From positions 1 through 64,000 of the forward strand of contig JANXMY010000082.1 of the NCBI GenBank assembly GCA_025354405.1: DNA of 64,000 bases, given 5' to 3'. This document shows, piece by piece, positions 52,363 through 61,962 of the stretch. Position 1 is the stretch's first letter. Every line of letters begins with the position of its first letter. The notes under the pieces were generated by a model that searched no databases, was not told where the DNA came from, and worked only from the letters and a program-made list of their open reading frames with translations. The stretch is from Armatimonadota bacterium (GTDB taxonomy: Bacteria > Armatimonadota > Armatimonadia > Armatimonadales > Capsulimonadaceae). Position numbers and translations under genes: made by a program.

Positions 52363-54207
52363 ATGTGTGGAATTACGGGCTATGTGGGCGGACGTGAGGG
52401 CAGTGTCCGGCTGGCGCTGGATAACTTGAAGAGGCTGGAGTATCGGGGCTATGATTCGGCAGGTGTCGCTGTCGTGAAGACAGGCGATGACCGAGTGACG
52501 GTACTGAAGAAGAAGGGCAAGCTCGCGAATCTGGAAGCGGCCCTGAGCGGTCTGGACAGATCCGGCGGGACAGTGATCGCTCACACGCGCTGGGCGACCC
52601 ACGGGCGGCCTAACGATGTCAACGCCCACCCCCACAGCGACTGCACTGGCAAGATCGCACTGATCCACAACGGCATTATCGAAAATTATATCTCGCTGAA
52701 AGAGCGTCTCACGGCCGCAGGACACGTTTTTGCCAGCGACACGGACACCGAAGTTCTGGTGCATCTGGTGGAAGCCCATCTGGCCCACGGGAACGGGCTG
52801 GAAAGTGCAGTACGGGCAGCCCTGGCGGAAGTGACCGGAGCCTATGCCATCTGCGTCGTTTCCAGCGAGGAACCCGAAACGATCTACGCCGCGAAGACTG
52901 CTTCACCTTTGATCATCGGCCTCGGCGAAGGAGAAAACTTTCTGGCCTCCGATATTCCTGCCGTAATGGGTTTCACCCGAAACGTGCTGGTGCTTGAAGA
53001 CGGCGACTTTGCCCGGATCACGCCCGAAGGAGTCACGCTGACGACGCTGGACGGCAAGCCGCTGCAGCGTGATGTCTTCCATGTCACCTGGGATGTCAGC
53101 ACGGCGCAGAAGGGCGGATTTGCCCATTTCATGCTCAAGGAAATCTACGACCAGCCGCAGGCAATCCGGGATACGCTGCGTGGACGGGTCACGGAAACGC
53201 ATCAGGTGACGTTCCCCGAGCTGAAGCTGCCCACTTCTAAGCTGCTGGATTTTAACCGCATTGTCATTGTCGCCTGCGGAACCGCATACAACGCAGGGCT
53301 GGCGGGCAAGAACTTCTACGAACACCTTTTACGCCGCCCGGTGGATGTGCAGGTGGCGAGCGAGTTCCGCTACAACGACCCCATCGTAGACGCACGAACC
53401 CTGGCGATTATCATCTCCCAGTCCGGGGAGACGGCGGACACGCTGGCGGGTCTGCGTGAGGCGAAAATCAAGGGAGCGACCACGCTTGCTTTGGTAAATG
53501 TCGTCGGCTCGAGCATAGCCCGTGAGGCCGACGAAGTAATTTACACCTATGCGGGGCCGGAGATCAGTGTGGCCTCGACAAAAGCGTATGTCACCCAGCT
53601 GGTCGGGCTCTATTTGATTGGCCTGTATATCGCGCAGGAAGAAAACAAGCTGGGGCCGGGTGTCGTCGCCGATTATGTGGAGCAGCTCTTGAAACTCCCC
53701 GAGCAGGTCGAGGAAATACTCGCTGACACGTCTGCGATACAGGAAGTCGCACTGAAGCTTAAAGACTCGTCATCGTTCTTTTTCCTAGGGCGCGGCTTTG
53801 ATTATGCAGTGGCTCAGGAAGGGGCACTGAAGCTTAAAGAGGTCTCTTATATCCATGCCGAAGCTTATCCTGCTGGGGAGCTGAAACATGGCCCACTTGC
53901 CCTGGTCGAGCCAGGGGTTTCGGTGGTGTGTATTGCCACTCAATCGTCACTCTATGACAAAGTGCAGTCGAATGTGAAAGAAGTCAGTGCCCGGGATGCC
54001 TCGACCGTCGGGATCGTCAAAGCGGGTGATGAAGGCCTGAACGAACATTTCGTCGACAGCATTCTGCGCGTCCCTGCGACGCATGACACATTCATGCCCG
54101 CGCTGGCAATCATTCCGATGCAGCTGCTGGCCTATTACATCGCTGATGCACTGGGCCGGGAAATCGACCAGCCACGCAATTTAGCAAAATCAGTAACCGT
54201 AGAATAA
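52363..54207 (+). CDS. glmS: Glutamine-fructose-6-phosphate aminotransferase
   Basis: A 614-residue enzyme that makes glucosamine 6-phosphate, the start of amino-sugar and wall synthesis. Mature N-terminal Cys2 (CGITGYVGGREG) is the glutaminase nucleophile; HTRWATHGRPNDVNAHPH, and two SIS domains with ISQSGETADTLAG and the C-terminal AKSVTVE. The leader is too short for a glmS ribozyme. Confidence 0.97.
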   Translation: MCGITGYVGGREGSVRLALDNLKRLEYRGYDSAGVAVVKTGDDRVTVLKKKGKLANLEAALSGLDRSGGTVIAHTRWATHGRPNDVNAHPHSDCTGKIALIHNGIIENYISLKERLTAAGHVFASDTDTEVLVHLVEAHLAHGNGLESAVRAALAEVTGAYAICVVSSEEPETIYAAKTASPLIIGLGEGENFLASDIPAVMGFTRNVLVLEDGDFARITPEGVTLTTLDGKPLQRDVFHVTWDVSTAQKGGFAHFMLKEIYDQPQAIRDTLRGRVTETHQVTFPELKLPTSKLLDFNRIVIVACGTAYNAGLAGKNFYEHLLRRPVDVQVASEFRYNDPIVDARTLAIIISQSGETADTLAGLREAKIKGATTLALVNVVGSSIAREADEVIYTYAGPEISVASTKAYVTQLVGLYLIGLYIAQEENKLGPGVVADYVEQLLKLPEQVEEILADTSAIQEVALKLKDSSSFFFLGRGFDYAVAQEGALKLKEVSYIHAEAYPAGELKHGPLALVEPGVSVVCIATQSSLYDKVQSNVKEVSARDASTVGIVKAGDEGLNEHFVDSILRVPATHDTFMPALAIIPMQLLAYYIADALGREIDQPRNLAKSVTVE

Positions 54208-54248
54208 TTTGTGTCAGCGGAAAAATTGAGGACGGCGGGTAAAAAACG

Positions 54249-54806
54249 ATGAGCGTATTGGATGAAGTGCTGCGTGCGAATGCGCAGTTTGTTGAAACTT
54301 ACGACCCGGGCCGGGCGACGGCCCCGGTCAAACGAAAGCTGGCGATCGTCGCCTGTATGGACTATCGGATCCCCCTGGAGCAGGCGTTCGGCCTGAAGCC
54401 GGGCGATGCTTACATCATCCGTAATGCGGGCGGGATCGTTACCGAAGATGTTATCCGCTCCCTGCTGGTCGCCCATTATCGACTTGGAGCAGAGGAATTT
54501 CTGATCATCAACCATACTGAGTGCGGCATGCAGACATTCCGGGACGAAGAGCTTCGGGATGATATTCGCAGGCGCACTGGTACGGACTCGATTGCCCCGG
54601 AGCAGTTTCATGCCTTTCAAGGCCTGGAAGAGCATGTGCGCCAGCAGATCCAGCGTATCCAGTCGCATCCCTGGATTCCCGCGGAGATTGTACTGTCAGG
54701 GTGCATTTACGATGTTCACACGGGAAAGCTAACTACGGTATCGATGACCGAGACAGGCAAAGAGCGCAAGGCACTTCCAGCCTTATCTCCGCTGGCTGCA
54801 CTTTAA
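54249..54806 (+). CDS. Beta-carbonic anhydrase-family protein
   Basis: A 185-residue zinc protein: VACMDYRI (Cys ligand and the Asp-Arg pair) and NHTECGMQTF (His and Cys ligands). RNAGGIVTEDVIRSL is also conserved. It would interconvert CO2 and bicarbonate; the short beta-CA type is common in bacteria. Its stop overlaps the stop of the converging phosphorylase gene (TTAA). Confidence 0.9.
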   Translation: MSVLDEVLRANAQFVETYDPGRATAPVKRKLAIVACMDYRIPLEQAFGLKPGDAYIIRNAGGIVTEDVIRSLLVAHYRLGAEEFLIINHTECGMQTFRDEELRDDIRRRTGTDSIAPEQFHAFQGLEEHVRQQIQRIQSHPWIPAEIVLSGCIYDVHTGKLTTVSMTETGKERKALPALSPLAAL

Positions 54807-55549
54807 CTGTTCGCGCGTACCGCCCGCAGGAGCCAGGCAGCCAGAGCCTCGCGCCGAGAGGCCATTTGCCCCTCCACATCCGCGTGCGAAAGGGGCACGC
54901 CTGGCAGCAGCCCCGTCCCGTAATTCGTCGCCAGTGAGACCCCGGCATAGCGCAGCCCAGCCTCGCGGCACAAAATGGCCTCCGGCGCCCCTGTCATGCC
55001 CACCACATCAGCTCCCCAGCTGGCGAAGAGACGGACTTCGGCAGGGGTTTCGTAGCGCGGTCCGGAAACGCATACATAGGTCCCGCGTGGATGTACTGAC
55101 AGGCTTGTGCCCAGCGTATCCAGCAGAGCTTGGCGCAGACCCGGATCATAGGGAGCGGAAAAATCCGAGTGGTGTACCTGTCCCGGCGTCTCGAAAAATG
55201 TCACGACCTCGCCTTTCGTCAGGTCCAAAAAATCATCGAGCAGGACGAAATCCCCGGGTGCGATTTCTTTATGCAAAGAGCCAACCGCGGTCGTGGCAAA
55301 CACCGCTTCGACTTCGAGGCTCTGCAAAGCCGCAATATTCGCTCGGTGATTGATCTTGTGCGGCGGAAGAGAATGTCCGGGGCCGTGCCGTGCCAGAAAG
55401 ATCAATTCCAGTCCATCTCCGAGATCGGCCCGGGTCACCAGTGCTTCCCCATAAATTGTTGGGATCGTTTCCGCTGTTCCCGCGACAAGAGAGGCTCCGA
55501 AGCCCGTTCCGCCGATAATTGCTTTTCGCCTCTGAATTGATTGGCTCAT
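54803..55549 (-). CDS. MTA/MTI phosphorylase-family protein
   Basis: A 248-residue purine nucleoside phosphorylase of the MTAP class. IIGGTGFG (phosphate site), ARHGPGHSLPPHKINHRANI, CVSGPRYETPAE and VVGMTGAPEAILCREAGL. The GMTGxPEA form resembles S-methyl-5'-thioinosine phosphorylase more than adenosine-type MTAP (usually NMTTxPE). With the MTA deaminase-like gene at 21556-22881 it suggests salvage through MTI. Substrate preference is inferred from one motif. Confidence 0.88.
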   Translation of the reverse strand: MSQSIQRRKAIIGGTGFGASLVAGTAETIPTIYGEALVTRADLGDGLELIFLARHGPGHSLPPHKINHRANIAALQSLEVEAVFATTAVGSLHKEIAPGDFVLLDDFLDLTKGEVVTFFETPGQVHHSDFSAPYDPGLRQALLDTLGTSLSVHPRGTYVCVSGPRYETPAEVRLFASWGADVVGMTGAPEAILCREAGLRYAGVSLATNYGTGLLPGVPLSHADVEGQMASRREALAAWLLRAVRANS

Positions 55550-55578
55550 TGATAAATCCTGCCTTTGCGAGATACACT
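55549..55578 (+). promoter_or_regulatory. Candidate promoter of second YfhO gene
   Basis: TTGATA (55549-55554), 18-bp spacer, TACACT (55573-55578); transcription start near 55585, next to GTG 55586. Confidence 0.55.
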
Positions 55579-55585
55579 GCCCGCC

Positions 55586-57709
55586 GTGAGAAATCCTATT
55601 TATAGTACTCGAAAAGCCATGGTTCCCCTGATTTTGCTGCTTCTGACCCTGATTTATTTCTGGCCGCAGTTCGTGGAAGGCCGCGTTTTGTATTGGGGCG
55701 ATATCGGTCTGTATTTCACCCCGATGCAGGAGTTCCTGCGCGAAAATCTGCGGGCGGGGCGGCTGCCACTCTGGAATCCTCTGATCCTCTGCGGCACTCC
55801 CTATGTCGGAAACCCACAGACTTGGCCACTGTATCCGGTGACCGCCCTTCTGCCCTTTGTTTCTGCCGCGGCATTTCTCAATTTAACGATCGCCCTGCAT
55901 GTCTGGCTGGCCGGGATGGGAACATATCTGTTCGCCCGGCGGGCAGTTTCGCTGGGGCGCGGCGCAGCATTTTTGTCCGCGCTGATTTTCATGTTCGGCG
56001 GGCAGCTAATTTCCAAGGAGCAGTTCCCCAACATGGTACAGGCGGCGGCCTGGCTGCCCTGGCTGATTTTGGGCCTTGACCGACTGCTGGACCGCCGCCG
56101 CCTCTCCGATGCCCTCTGGCTAGGCCTGGTGCTGGGCTTGCAGCTTCTGGCCGCCCATCCACAAATGACCCTGCTGTCGCTCTATCTGGCGATCGGCTGG
56201 GGACTCTGGAAGCAAATGCCACGGCGCCATTGGCCCCGAATCTCCGGCCTCTTGATCTTAAGCGGCGCGGTTGCCATCGGACTATCGGCGGGGCAAATTT
56301 TGCCGACACTGGGGCTGTTTCACGATGCGTTTCGTCAGAAGCTGTCGTTTTTTATCGTCAATCGCTTCTTTCTACCAACAGACGAACTAAGCAACTTCGT
56401 TCTGCCAAGGCTGCATGGGCATCCTTTCTTCGGTACCTGGGCTGAACGCGGTAACTTCTGGGAGACCTGCTGTTATGTCGGGTGGCTGCCCTGTCTTCTG
56501 GGACTCTGGGCCATAATCAGGGGCTGGCGTCGAGACGGCTCCAGCCCCGCGCGATTTCTTAGTATTGTACTTGTTTTCGGCCTGTGGATGTCCCTCGGCG
56601 GTCAGGGCGGCCTCTATCGTCTGGCGTACACAGCACTCCCCGGCTTTCAGTCCTTTCATGATCCCGCTCGCTGCCTGCTCTGGGCTTGTTTCAGTCTGGC
56701 ACTGCTTGCAGGGTACGGATGGCAAAAGCTGCCGATTCCTTTGCCGACTCTTAAGGCTACGACGCTTGTACTGCTTCTGGTGACCTTTGCTGACCTGACT
56801 CATTTTGGGCGGACTATCTATCCGCTGGTGAAGCTCACGGCACTTCCGAAGGCCCCGATTATTGCCGTAGTATCAGCCGACCCAGACATCAAATCGCACC
56901 AGGCACGAATTTTGGCTCCGACACCCGGCGTGTGGCTTCGCTTTACGAGCGTCAAAGATTACCGGCAGGACCTCCCGAATTATCAAGGGCTATGGGCCGA
57001 TACGCTCACGCCGAACCTGATGATGCCCTACGGACTGCGAGACGCCTATGGCTACGAACCGGTCACGCTTAAAAATGCGCAGCGGGCGGGTGGGTCCGCG
57101 GCTCAGGCATTTTATCCGCAGGCGCCGTTGCAGCAGCGCAATCAGGCGGCAGAGATGGCGGGATTACTGGCAGCCAAGTACATCATAATTTGCCGTGTCA
57201 AATCGCCAGAGAAGACCATACCCGGCCTGGTTCCCGCACGGCGTGAACCAACTATCGCTCCACCCGGTGCGAAGTTGTCCGAGACGGCGTTTATCTATCT
57301 TTCGCGAAACAGTCACTGGCGACCTCGTGTTCACCTGGCGAGTGCCCCCACAGTTCCAGTCGTTATCAGTGCGGATGAGCCCGACCGCGTCACCCTCAGT
57401 CCGGTGACAAGTGGGGATGACACACTCATTCTGGCTGACACACATGCTGCCGGCTGGACTGCAGCCATTGATGGGGTTCCGACGCAAATCGAAACCGTAG
57501 AAGGGTCATTGCGAAGAGTACGACTCCTAGGGAGCGGGCCTCACCGCGTCGTGTTCGCCTACCGCCCTGTCCTTTTTCTTTTGGGCCTGTACGTATCTCT
57601 GCTCACGGTCCTGAGCCTGTTTGCAGCACTAGCTTACGCAGTCGCAAGAAATATCCAGAGTGCAGGAGGAATATGGAGACATGATGTGGAACAAAGACGA
57701 AATTCATAA
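55586..57709 (+). CDS. YfhO-family polytopic membrane protein
   Basis: About 707 residues from GTG 55586 (MRNPIYSTRKAMVP); a TTG at 55565 and ATG at 55619 are also in frame. About a dozen membrane helices; the loop FTPMQEFLRENLRAGRLPLW and NPLILCGTPYVGNPQTWPLYP match the protein at 18013-20331, so these are paralogues. The C-terminal part is extracytoplasmic with a last helix. Possible role in moving or adding sugars to surface polymers, by family only. Confidence 0.85.
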   Translation: MRNPIYSTRKAMVPLILLLLTLIYFWPQFVEGRVLYWGDIGLYFTPMQEFLRENLRAGRLPLWNPLILCGTPYVGNPQTWPLYPVTALLPFVSAAAFLNLTIALHVWLAGMGTYLFARRAVSLGRGAAFLSALIFMFGGQLISKEQFPNMVQAAAWLPWLILGLDRLLDRRRLSDALWLGLVLGLQLLAAHPQMTLLSLYLAIGWGLWKQMPRRHWPRISGLLILSGAVAIGLSAGQILPTLGLFHDAFRQKLSFFIVNRFFLPTDELSNFVLPRLHGHPFFGTWAERGNFWETCCYVGWLPCLLGLWAIIRGWRRDGSSPARFLSIVLVFGLWMSLGGQGGLYRLAYTALPGFQSFHDPARCLLWACFSLALLAGYGWQKLPIPLPTLKATTLVLLLVTFADLTHFGRTIYPLVKLTALPKAPIIAVVSADPDIKSHQARILAPTPGVWLRFTSVKDYRQDLPNYQGLWADTLTPNLMMPYGLRDAYGYEPVTLKNAQRAGGSAAQAFYPQAPLQQRNQAAEMAGLLAAKYIIICRVKSPEKTIPGLVPARREPTIAPPGAKLSETAFIYLSRNSHWRPRVHLASAPTVPVVISADEPDRVTLSPVTSGDDTLILADTHAAGWTAAIDGVPTQIETVEGSLRRVRLLGSGPHRVVFAYRPVLFLLGLYVSLLTVLSLFAALAYAVARNIQSAGGIWRHDVEQRRNS

Positions 57710-57736
57710 GTCGTCAGATTTAGAGGGAGCAAGGCA

Positions 57737-58063
57737 ATGGCGGAACTGCACATTTCCTCCCAGATATGCGCCGGAGTGCCGACAGTCACCCTCTCGGGCG
57801 ATTTCGATTCTTGCAGTGCGCCTCGCGTACGGGTTTTGCTGGAAACGTTGACGGCGGGTCCTAACGCCTGCGTACGCATTCATCTGGCTGGCCTGGAGTA
57901 TATCGACAGCACTGGTCTCGGCGTTCTAGTCGCGGCACTGAAGCAGGTGACAGATCAGTCCGGACGATTGGAGCTGATCGGGCCAACACCCGCGGTGCTG
58001 CGCATCCTGCACATTACTGGCCTGGACAAGATATTTTCGATCTCAGCCGAGCCTTCAGCCTAA
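57737..58063 (+). CDS. STAS-domain anti-sigma factor antagonist
   Basis: A 108-residue protein after GAGGGAGC. VTLSGDFDSCSAPRVRVLL and YIDSTGLGVLVAALK are the SpoIIAA motifs, with Ser in DSTGLG as the phosphorylation site. A second STAS protein lies at 20305-20688. No anti-sigma kinase gene is adjacent. Confidence 0.93.
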   Translation: MAELHISSQICAGVPTVTLSGDFDSCSAPRVRVLLETLTAGPNACVRIHLAGLEYIDSTGLGVLVAALKQVTDQSGRLELIGPTPAVLRILHITGLDKIFSISAEPSA

Positions 58064-58123
58064 GCAATGCTGCCCTATTCTCTCGATTTTTCATGCGACC
58101 CTACCCTAGAGGAAACACTCTTT

Positions 58124-59353
58124 ATGCGATTTAACCGCGCTTCCACGCGCCAACTTTGCGGCCTTTTTTCGGCTGCAGCTTTTGCTCTGACCTTTTCCGG
58201 CTGTGCCAATAAAACTGTCGGTACCAGCCCGGGCGGGGACGGTTCTTCTGCCTCCAGCCCTATCGTCATTGGCGAGTTTGCATCCATGACCGGCGCACAG
58301 GCAACTTTCGGCTCCTCTACCGACAAAGGGGTTCAGCTAGCCGCCGCCGAGATCAACAAAGCGGGCGGAATCGACGGGCATCAAGTTGCGATCCATCTGG
58401 AAAATGACGAGGGCCAGCCCGATGCTGCCGCAACTGGTGTTAAGAAACTGATCACCGAAGACAAAGCAATTGCGATTCTCGGGGAAGTAGCATCGAAGAA
58501 TTCCATCGCCGCCGCTCCGTTTTGCAACTCCAACAGGGTTCCGATGATCTCACCGTCATCCACGAACCCCAAAGTAACGCAGACCGGCCCTTACATCTTC
58601 CGCGTCTGCTTCATCGACCCCTTCCAGGGAACGGTTGCAGCCAAGTTTGTGACGGGAACGCTGAAAGCAAAAACCGCCGCCATTCTCTACGACAAGACAA
58701 GTGACTATAGTAATGGCCTGCAGGACTTTTTCCAGAAGGCATTTGTCGCCCAGGGAGGCAAAGTGCTACTTGTTCGCACTTACCAGGCCGGTGACCCGGA
58801 CTTTCGTTCGTCGCTGACCACGATCAAAGCCGCTAACCCCGACATACTCTACGTTCCCGGTTACTACAATGAAGTGGGAACCATTGCGCGGCAGGCGCGG
58901 CAGCTCGGAATCACAGCCCCACTGGTCGGCGGCGATGGCTGGGAGTCTCCCAAACTAATCGAAGGTGCAGGCGGCCCGGGCGGCGCGCTGGAAGGGTGTT
59001 ATTTCACCGACCACAGCGCACTCGACGAGAGAGATCCGGTCGTCAAAAAGTTTGTGGAGTCCTATAAAGCCGCAAATGGCGGTCAGTCACCAGATGCTTT
59101 GACCGGACAGGGATATGACGCCGCCGGGGTGCTCTTTGCCGCAATTAAAGCGGCGGGTAAGCCGGACGGCGGCGATTACAACTCCGATGCCTTCCGGGCC
59201 AAGCTCCGTGATGCCATTGCCGCCACGGCAGGCTACAAGGGCGCGACGGGCGACATCACCCTGGATGCCGATCGGAATGCCAAAAAAGCCGCCGTCGTGC
59301 TGCAGATCAAGGGCAGCAATTACAAAAATGTAATTGCGACGTTCCAGCCATAA
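58124..59353 (+). CDS. livK: Branched-chain amino acid-type ABC binding lipoprotein
   Basis: 409 residues from ATG 58124, after GAGGAAACA. Lipobox TFSGC with Cys27. The type I periplasmic-binding fold is seen in IVIGEFASMTGAQATFGSS, GGIDGHQVAIHLENDEGQPD, PMISPSSTNPKVTQ and YDAAGVLFAAIKAAG. Captures branched-chain or related amino acids (or another small ligand) for the two permeases that follow. Confidence 0.92.
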   Translation: MRFNRASTRQLCGLFSAAAFALTFSGCANKTVGTSPGGDGSSASSPIVIGEFASMTGAQATFGSSTDKGVQLAAAEINKAGGIDGHQVAIHLENDEGQPDAAATGVKKLITEDKAIAILGEVASKNSIAAAPFCNSNRVPMISPSSTNPKVTQTGPYIFRVCFIDPFQGTVAAKFVTGTLKAKTAAILYDKTSDYSNGLQDFFQKAFVAQGGKVLLVRTYQAGDPDFRSSLTTIKAANPDILYVPGYYNEVGTIARQARQLGITAPLVGGDGWESPKLIEGAGGPGGALEGCYFTDHSALDERDPVVKKFVESYKAANGGQSPDALTGQGYDAAGVLFAAIKAAGKPDGGDYNSDAFRAKLRDAIAATAGYKGATGDITLDADRNAKKAAVVLQIKGSNYKNVIATFQP

Positions 59354-59357
59354 GCTT

Positions 59358-60467
59358 ATGCACGATCTTCCGCAGCAAATACTGATCGGCCTTCAGCTCG
59401 GCAGCATCTATGCCCTGATCGCCCTGGGCTACACCATGGTCTACGGCGTCCTCAAGCTGATAAACTTCGCCCATGGTGATGTCTACATGGTAGGAGCGTA
59501 TGCGGGCATCGGCGCGGCCTGGCTGCTGGGCACCTGGCTGCCTTCGGTGGTACATTTACCCCCTCTTATCCCCTCCCCGCTCGGGGCGGTGCTGGTGCTG
59601 CTGGCCTCAATGGTGATCTGCGGCCTGCTGGGGCTGATCATTGAACAGGCTGCCTACAGGCCCCTGCGGACACGTGCCTGGATCGCTCCGGCCCTGTTTC
59701 TGGGGGCAGCGGTCGGCTATGTCGCCTATGGAATCGCGACCAATGCGAATCGCACTCCCGTTTCGGCGATCATTATTGGGATCGTCGCCTGGGCCGGGCT
59801 GGCCGCGCTGCTTTATACAACGCAGCGTAGGCGCAGCCCCGGCAGCGGATCACGATTGACCGCACTGATTACGGCAATCGGAGTCTCGCTCTTTCTTGAG
59901 AACTTTGGCGTCCTGCCGCAGATATTTTCTTCCGACCCGCGGTTCTTTCCCAACGATCCGCCGATTGCCCGCCTCGCGCCAAATGTCGAGACCGGGCTAA
60001 TTTTCACCGTATCCCTGGTACTGATGATCGCGCTGACCTATATTGTCACGCGGACACGCATCGGGAAAGCAATCCGGGCCGTCTCGTTCGACTCCGATGC
60101 CGCCGCCCTGATGGGGATCAATACCGACCGCGTAATCGCATTTACCTTCGCCCTTGGCGCAGCACTCGCTGGCGCAGCGGGAGTTCTGGTCTTTGGCCTC
60201 CAGCACACCAAATTTGATCCGTATGTCGGCATTCTTTATGGATTGAAAGCCTTCGTTGCCGCCGTGCTCGGCGGGATCGGCAACATCCCCGGTGCGGTAC
60301 TGGGTGGCTTGATCATGGGGCTCGCCGAAACGCTGGTCGTGGCCTATGGCCCAAACATCGGAATTGACAGCACCTATCGCGACGCCGTCGCTTTCTTCCT
60401 GCTGATTTTAATCCTCTTGTTTCGCCCGGCAGGCTTGCTGGGGAAATTTGCCCCGGAGAAAGTGTAG
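59358..60467 (+). CDS. livH: Branched-chain amino acid-type ABC permease
   Basis: 369 residues from ATG 59358 (MHDLPQQILIGLQLGSIYAL). LINFAHGDVYMVGAY, YRPLRTRAWIAP and AVLGGIGNIPGAVLGGLIMG are LivH features. About 70 residues longer than usual, with an extra segment PSVVHLPPLIPSPLGAV and another around 130-165. It starts 4 nt past the binding-protein gene. Confidence 0.92.
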   Translation: MHDLPQQILIGLQLGSIYALIALGYTMVYGVLKLINFAHGDVYMVGAYAGIGAAWLLGTWLPSVVHLPPLIPSPLGAVLVLLASMVICGLLGLIIEQAAYRPLRTRAWIAPALFLGAAVGYVAYGIATNANRTPVSAIIIGIVAWAGLAALLYTTQRRRSPGSGSRLTALITAIGVSLFLENFGVLPQIFSSDPRFFPNDPPIARLAPNVETGLIFTVSLVLMIALTYIVTRTRIGKAIRAVSFDSDAAALMGINTDRVIAFTFALGAALAGAAGVLVFGLQHTKFDPYVGILYGLKAFVAAVLGGIGNIPGAVLGGLIMGLAETLVVAYGPNIGIDSTYRDAVAFFLLILILLFRPAGLLGKFAPEKV

Positions 60468-60478
60468 GAAATCCACTG

Positions 60479-61555
60479 ATGCCTCTCTGGAAACGATTTG
60501 GCGGCATTGCTCTGGTTTTCGGCTTGCTTCTTCTGCTGGATCATCTGCTGTATGGACCAAGCCGCGTGGCCCATGATCAATACAAAGAAGATGTTCTGAT
60601 CCGGTGCGGTCTGGCGATCATTCTTGCGGTCTCGCTGAATATTGTCAATGGTTTCACTGGACAATTTTCGCTGGGGCATATTGGGTTTTACATGGTGGGG
60701 GCATACGTGGGTGCAGCCCTATCTACCTATGGACACACACATCTATTTCCGCAGCTGCCAACTGATGGTTCCCCGGTTGGCCTTTGGACCAGTGCATTAC
60801 CCATTCTGGCGGTAAGCCTGGCAGGAGGATTAGCGGCTGCCGCCATCGGCTTTCTGGTGGGGCTGCCCTCGCTGCGCCTGCGCGGAGACTACCTGGCGAT
60901 CATCACGCTTGGCTTCGCACAGATTATTCTCGTTATTGTCCGCAATATCAAAGCGGTCGACGGGGCAACTTCTTTCACCGGACTACCGGTCGCCAGTCAG
61001 GACCAGGCGCTGGCGCATGTTGCGACGCCCCATCTCACAAGCCTGTTTTGGGTTTTTCTAGTCGCGGCCCTCGTCATCTGGGTGGCTTACAGCCTGCGCT
61101 TTTCAGTACACGGACTGGCATTTCTTGCCGTGCGCGAAGACGAGATTGCCGCTGAAGCGATGGGTATCAATACCACGCGCTATAAAGTGCTGGCCTTCGT
61201 GCTCAGTGCCTTCTTTACGGGGATCGCGGGAGCGCTGTTCGCCCACTACCAATCGTCACTTTCCAATGAATCGTTTCGCTTTGAACGGTCTATCGATGTC
61301 GTAGTGATGGTCGTGCTGGGCGGCCTCGGAAGCATCAGCGGCGTCACCATCGCGGCGGTGCTGCTGACTATACTGCCCGAAGCTCTGCGTCCCATCGCTC
61401 AGTATCGCCTGGTGGTCTACCCCCTGCTGCTGGTGATCCTCATGCTGACCCGGCCTCAGGGCATCTTCGGGCGTGAAGAGGTTTCCCGCGCCTGGCTGCG
61501 CGGTCAGCTGACTTCGATCGCCGGCTGGTTCAGCCGTCGCCCGGACCGGGTATAG
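60479..61555 (+). CDS. livM: Branched-chain amino acid-type ABC permease
   Basis: A 358-residue permease after TAGGAAA. GFTGQFSLGHIGFYMVGAY, RLRGDYLAIITLGFAQI and VVLGGLGSISGVTIAAVLLT are LivM features. No ATPase gene follows (livG, livF), which is unusual; a shared ATPase encoded elsewhere is needed for transport. Confidence 0.92.
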   Translation: MPLWKRFGGIALVFGLLLLLDHLLYGPSRVAHDQYKEDVLIRCGLAIILAVSLNIVNGFTGQFSLGHIGFYMVGAYVGAALSTYGHTHLFPQLPTDGSPVGLWTSALPILAVSLAGGLAAAAIGFLVGLPSLRLRGDYLAIITLGFAQIILVIVRNIKAVDGATSFTGLPVASQDQALAHVATPHLTSLFWVFLVAALVIWVAYSLRFSVHGLAFLAVREDEIAAEAMGINTTRYKVLAFVLSAFFTGIAGALFAHYQSSLSNESFRFERSIDVVVMVVLGGLGSISGVTIAAVLLTILPEALRPIAQYRLVVYPLLLVILMLTRPQGIFGREEVSRAWLRGQLTSIAGWFSRRPDRV

Positions 61556-61579
61556 AACGGGGAACATAAGGAGAAAATT

Positions 61580-61951
61580 ATGCCAACACGAGAAATACCT
61601 CGCTCTGAGTGGAAAACCTATTTTGATGATTTTAGCCGGACACGCCAGAACGAAAAAGTGACAGTCGAACTGATCTTCGACCCTCAGGCTGACCCGGAAT
61701 TTGCTCTCGAGCGGCTGCCGCTCGTTGGTATCTCCTACGCCGAAAAAGGCAGCGAGGCCGGGACAATTGAGATTATGGTCGGCGGAGAGACCACTGACTC
61801 ACTGACCCACAACGTAACAAATCCTGTCCATGTCTATCATAAAAACGCTGCGGGCCTGATCAGCGAAGAGATCAACCAGGACGAAATTCTGGAGTTTACA
61901 TCTTCCGACGATCCGCGTATCACCTATCTGCGTTTTGCGCGGCCTGAGTAA
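61580..61951 (+). CDS. DUF5335-family protein
   Basis: A 123-residue cytoplasmic protein after AAGGAGAAAATT. TREIPRSEWKTYFDDFSR at the start is the DUF5335 signature. Beta-rich, acidic, with a central RLPLVGISYAEKG. Function unknown. It follows livM by 24 nt. Confidence 0.85.
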   Translation: MPTREIPRSEWKTYFDDFSRTRQNEKVTVELIFDPQADPEFALERLPLVGISYAEKGSEAGTIEIMVGGETTDSLTHNVTNPVHVYHKNAAGLISEEINQDEILEFTSSDDPRITYLRFARPE

Positions 61952-61962
61952 GTAACCATTCT

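Noticed and set aside
55565-55585. TTG 55565 as start of the second YfhO protein
   Set aside because: It lies within the likely promoter; GTG 55586 fits the predicted transcription start.
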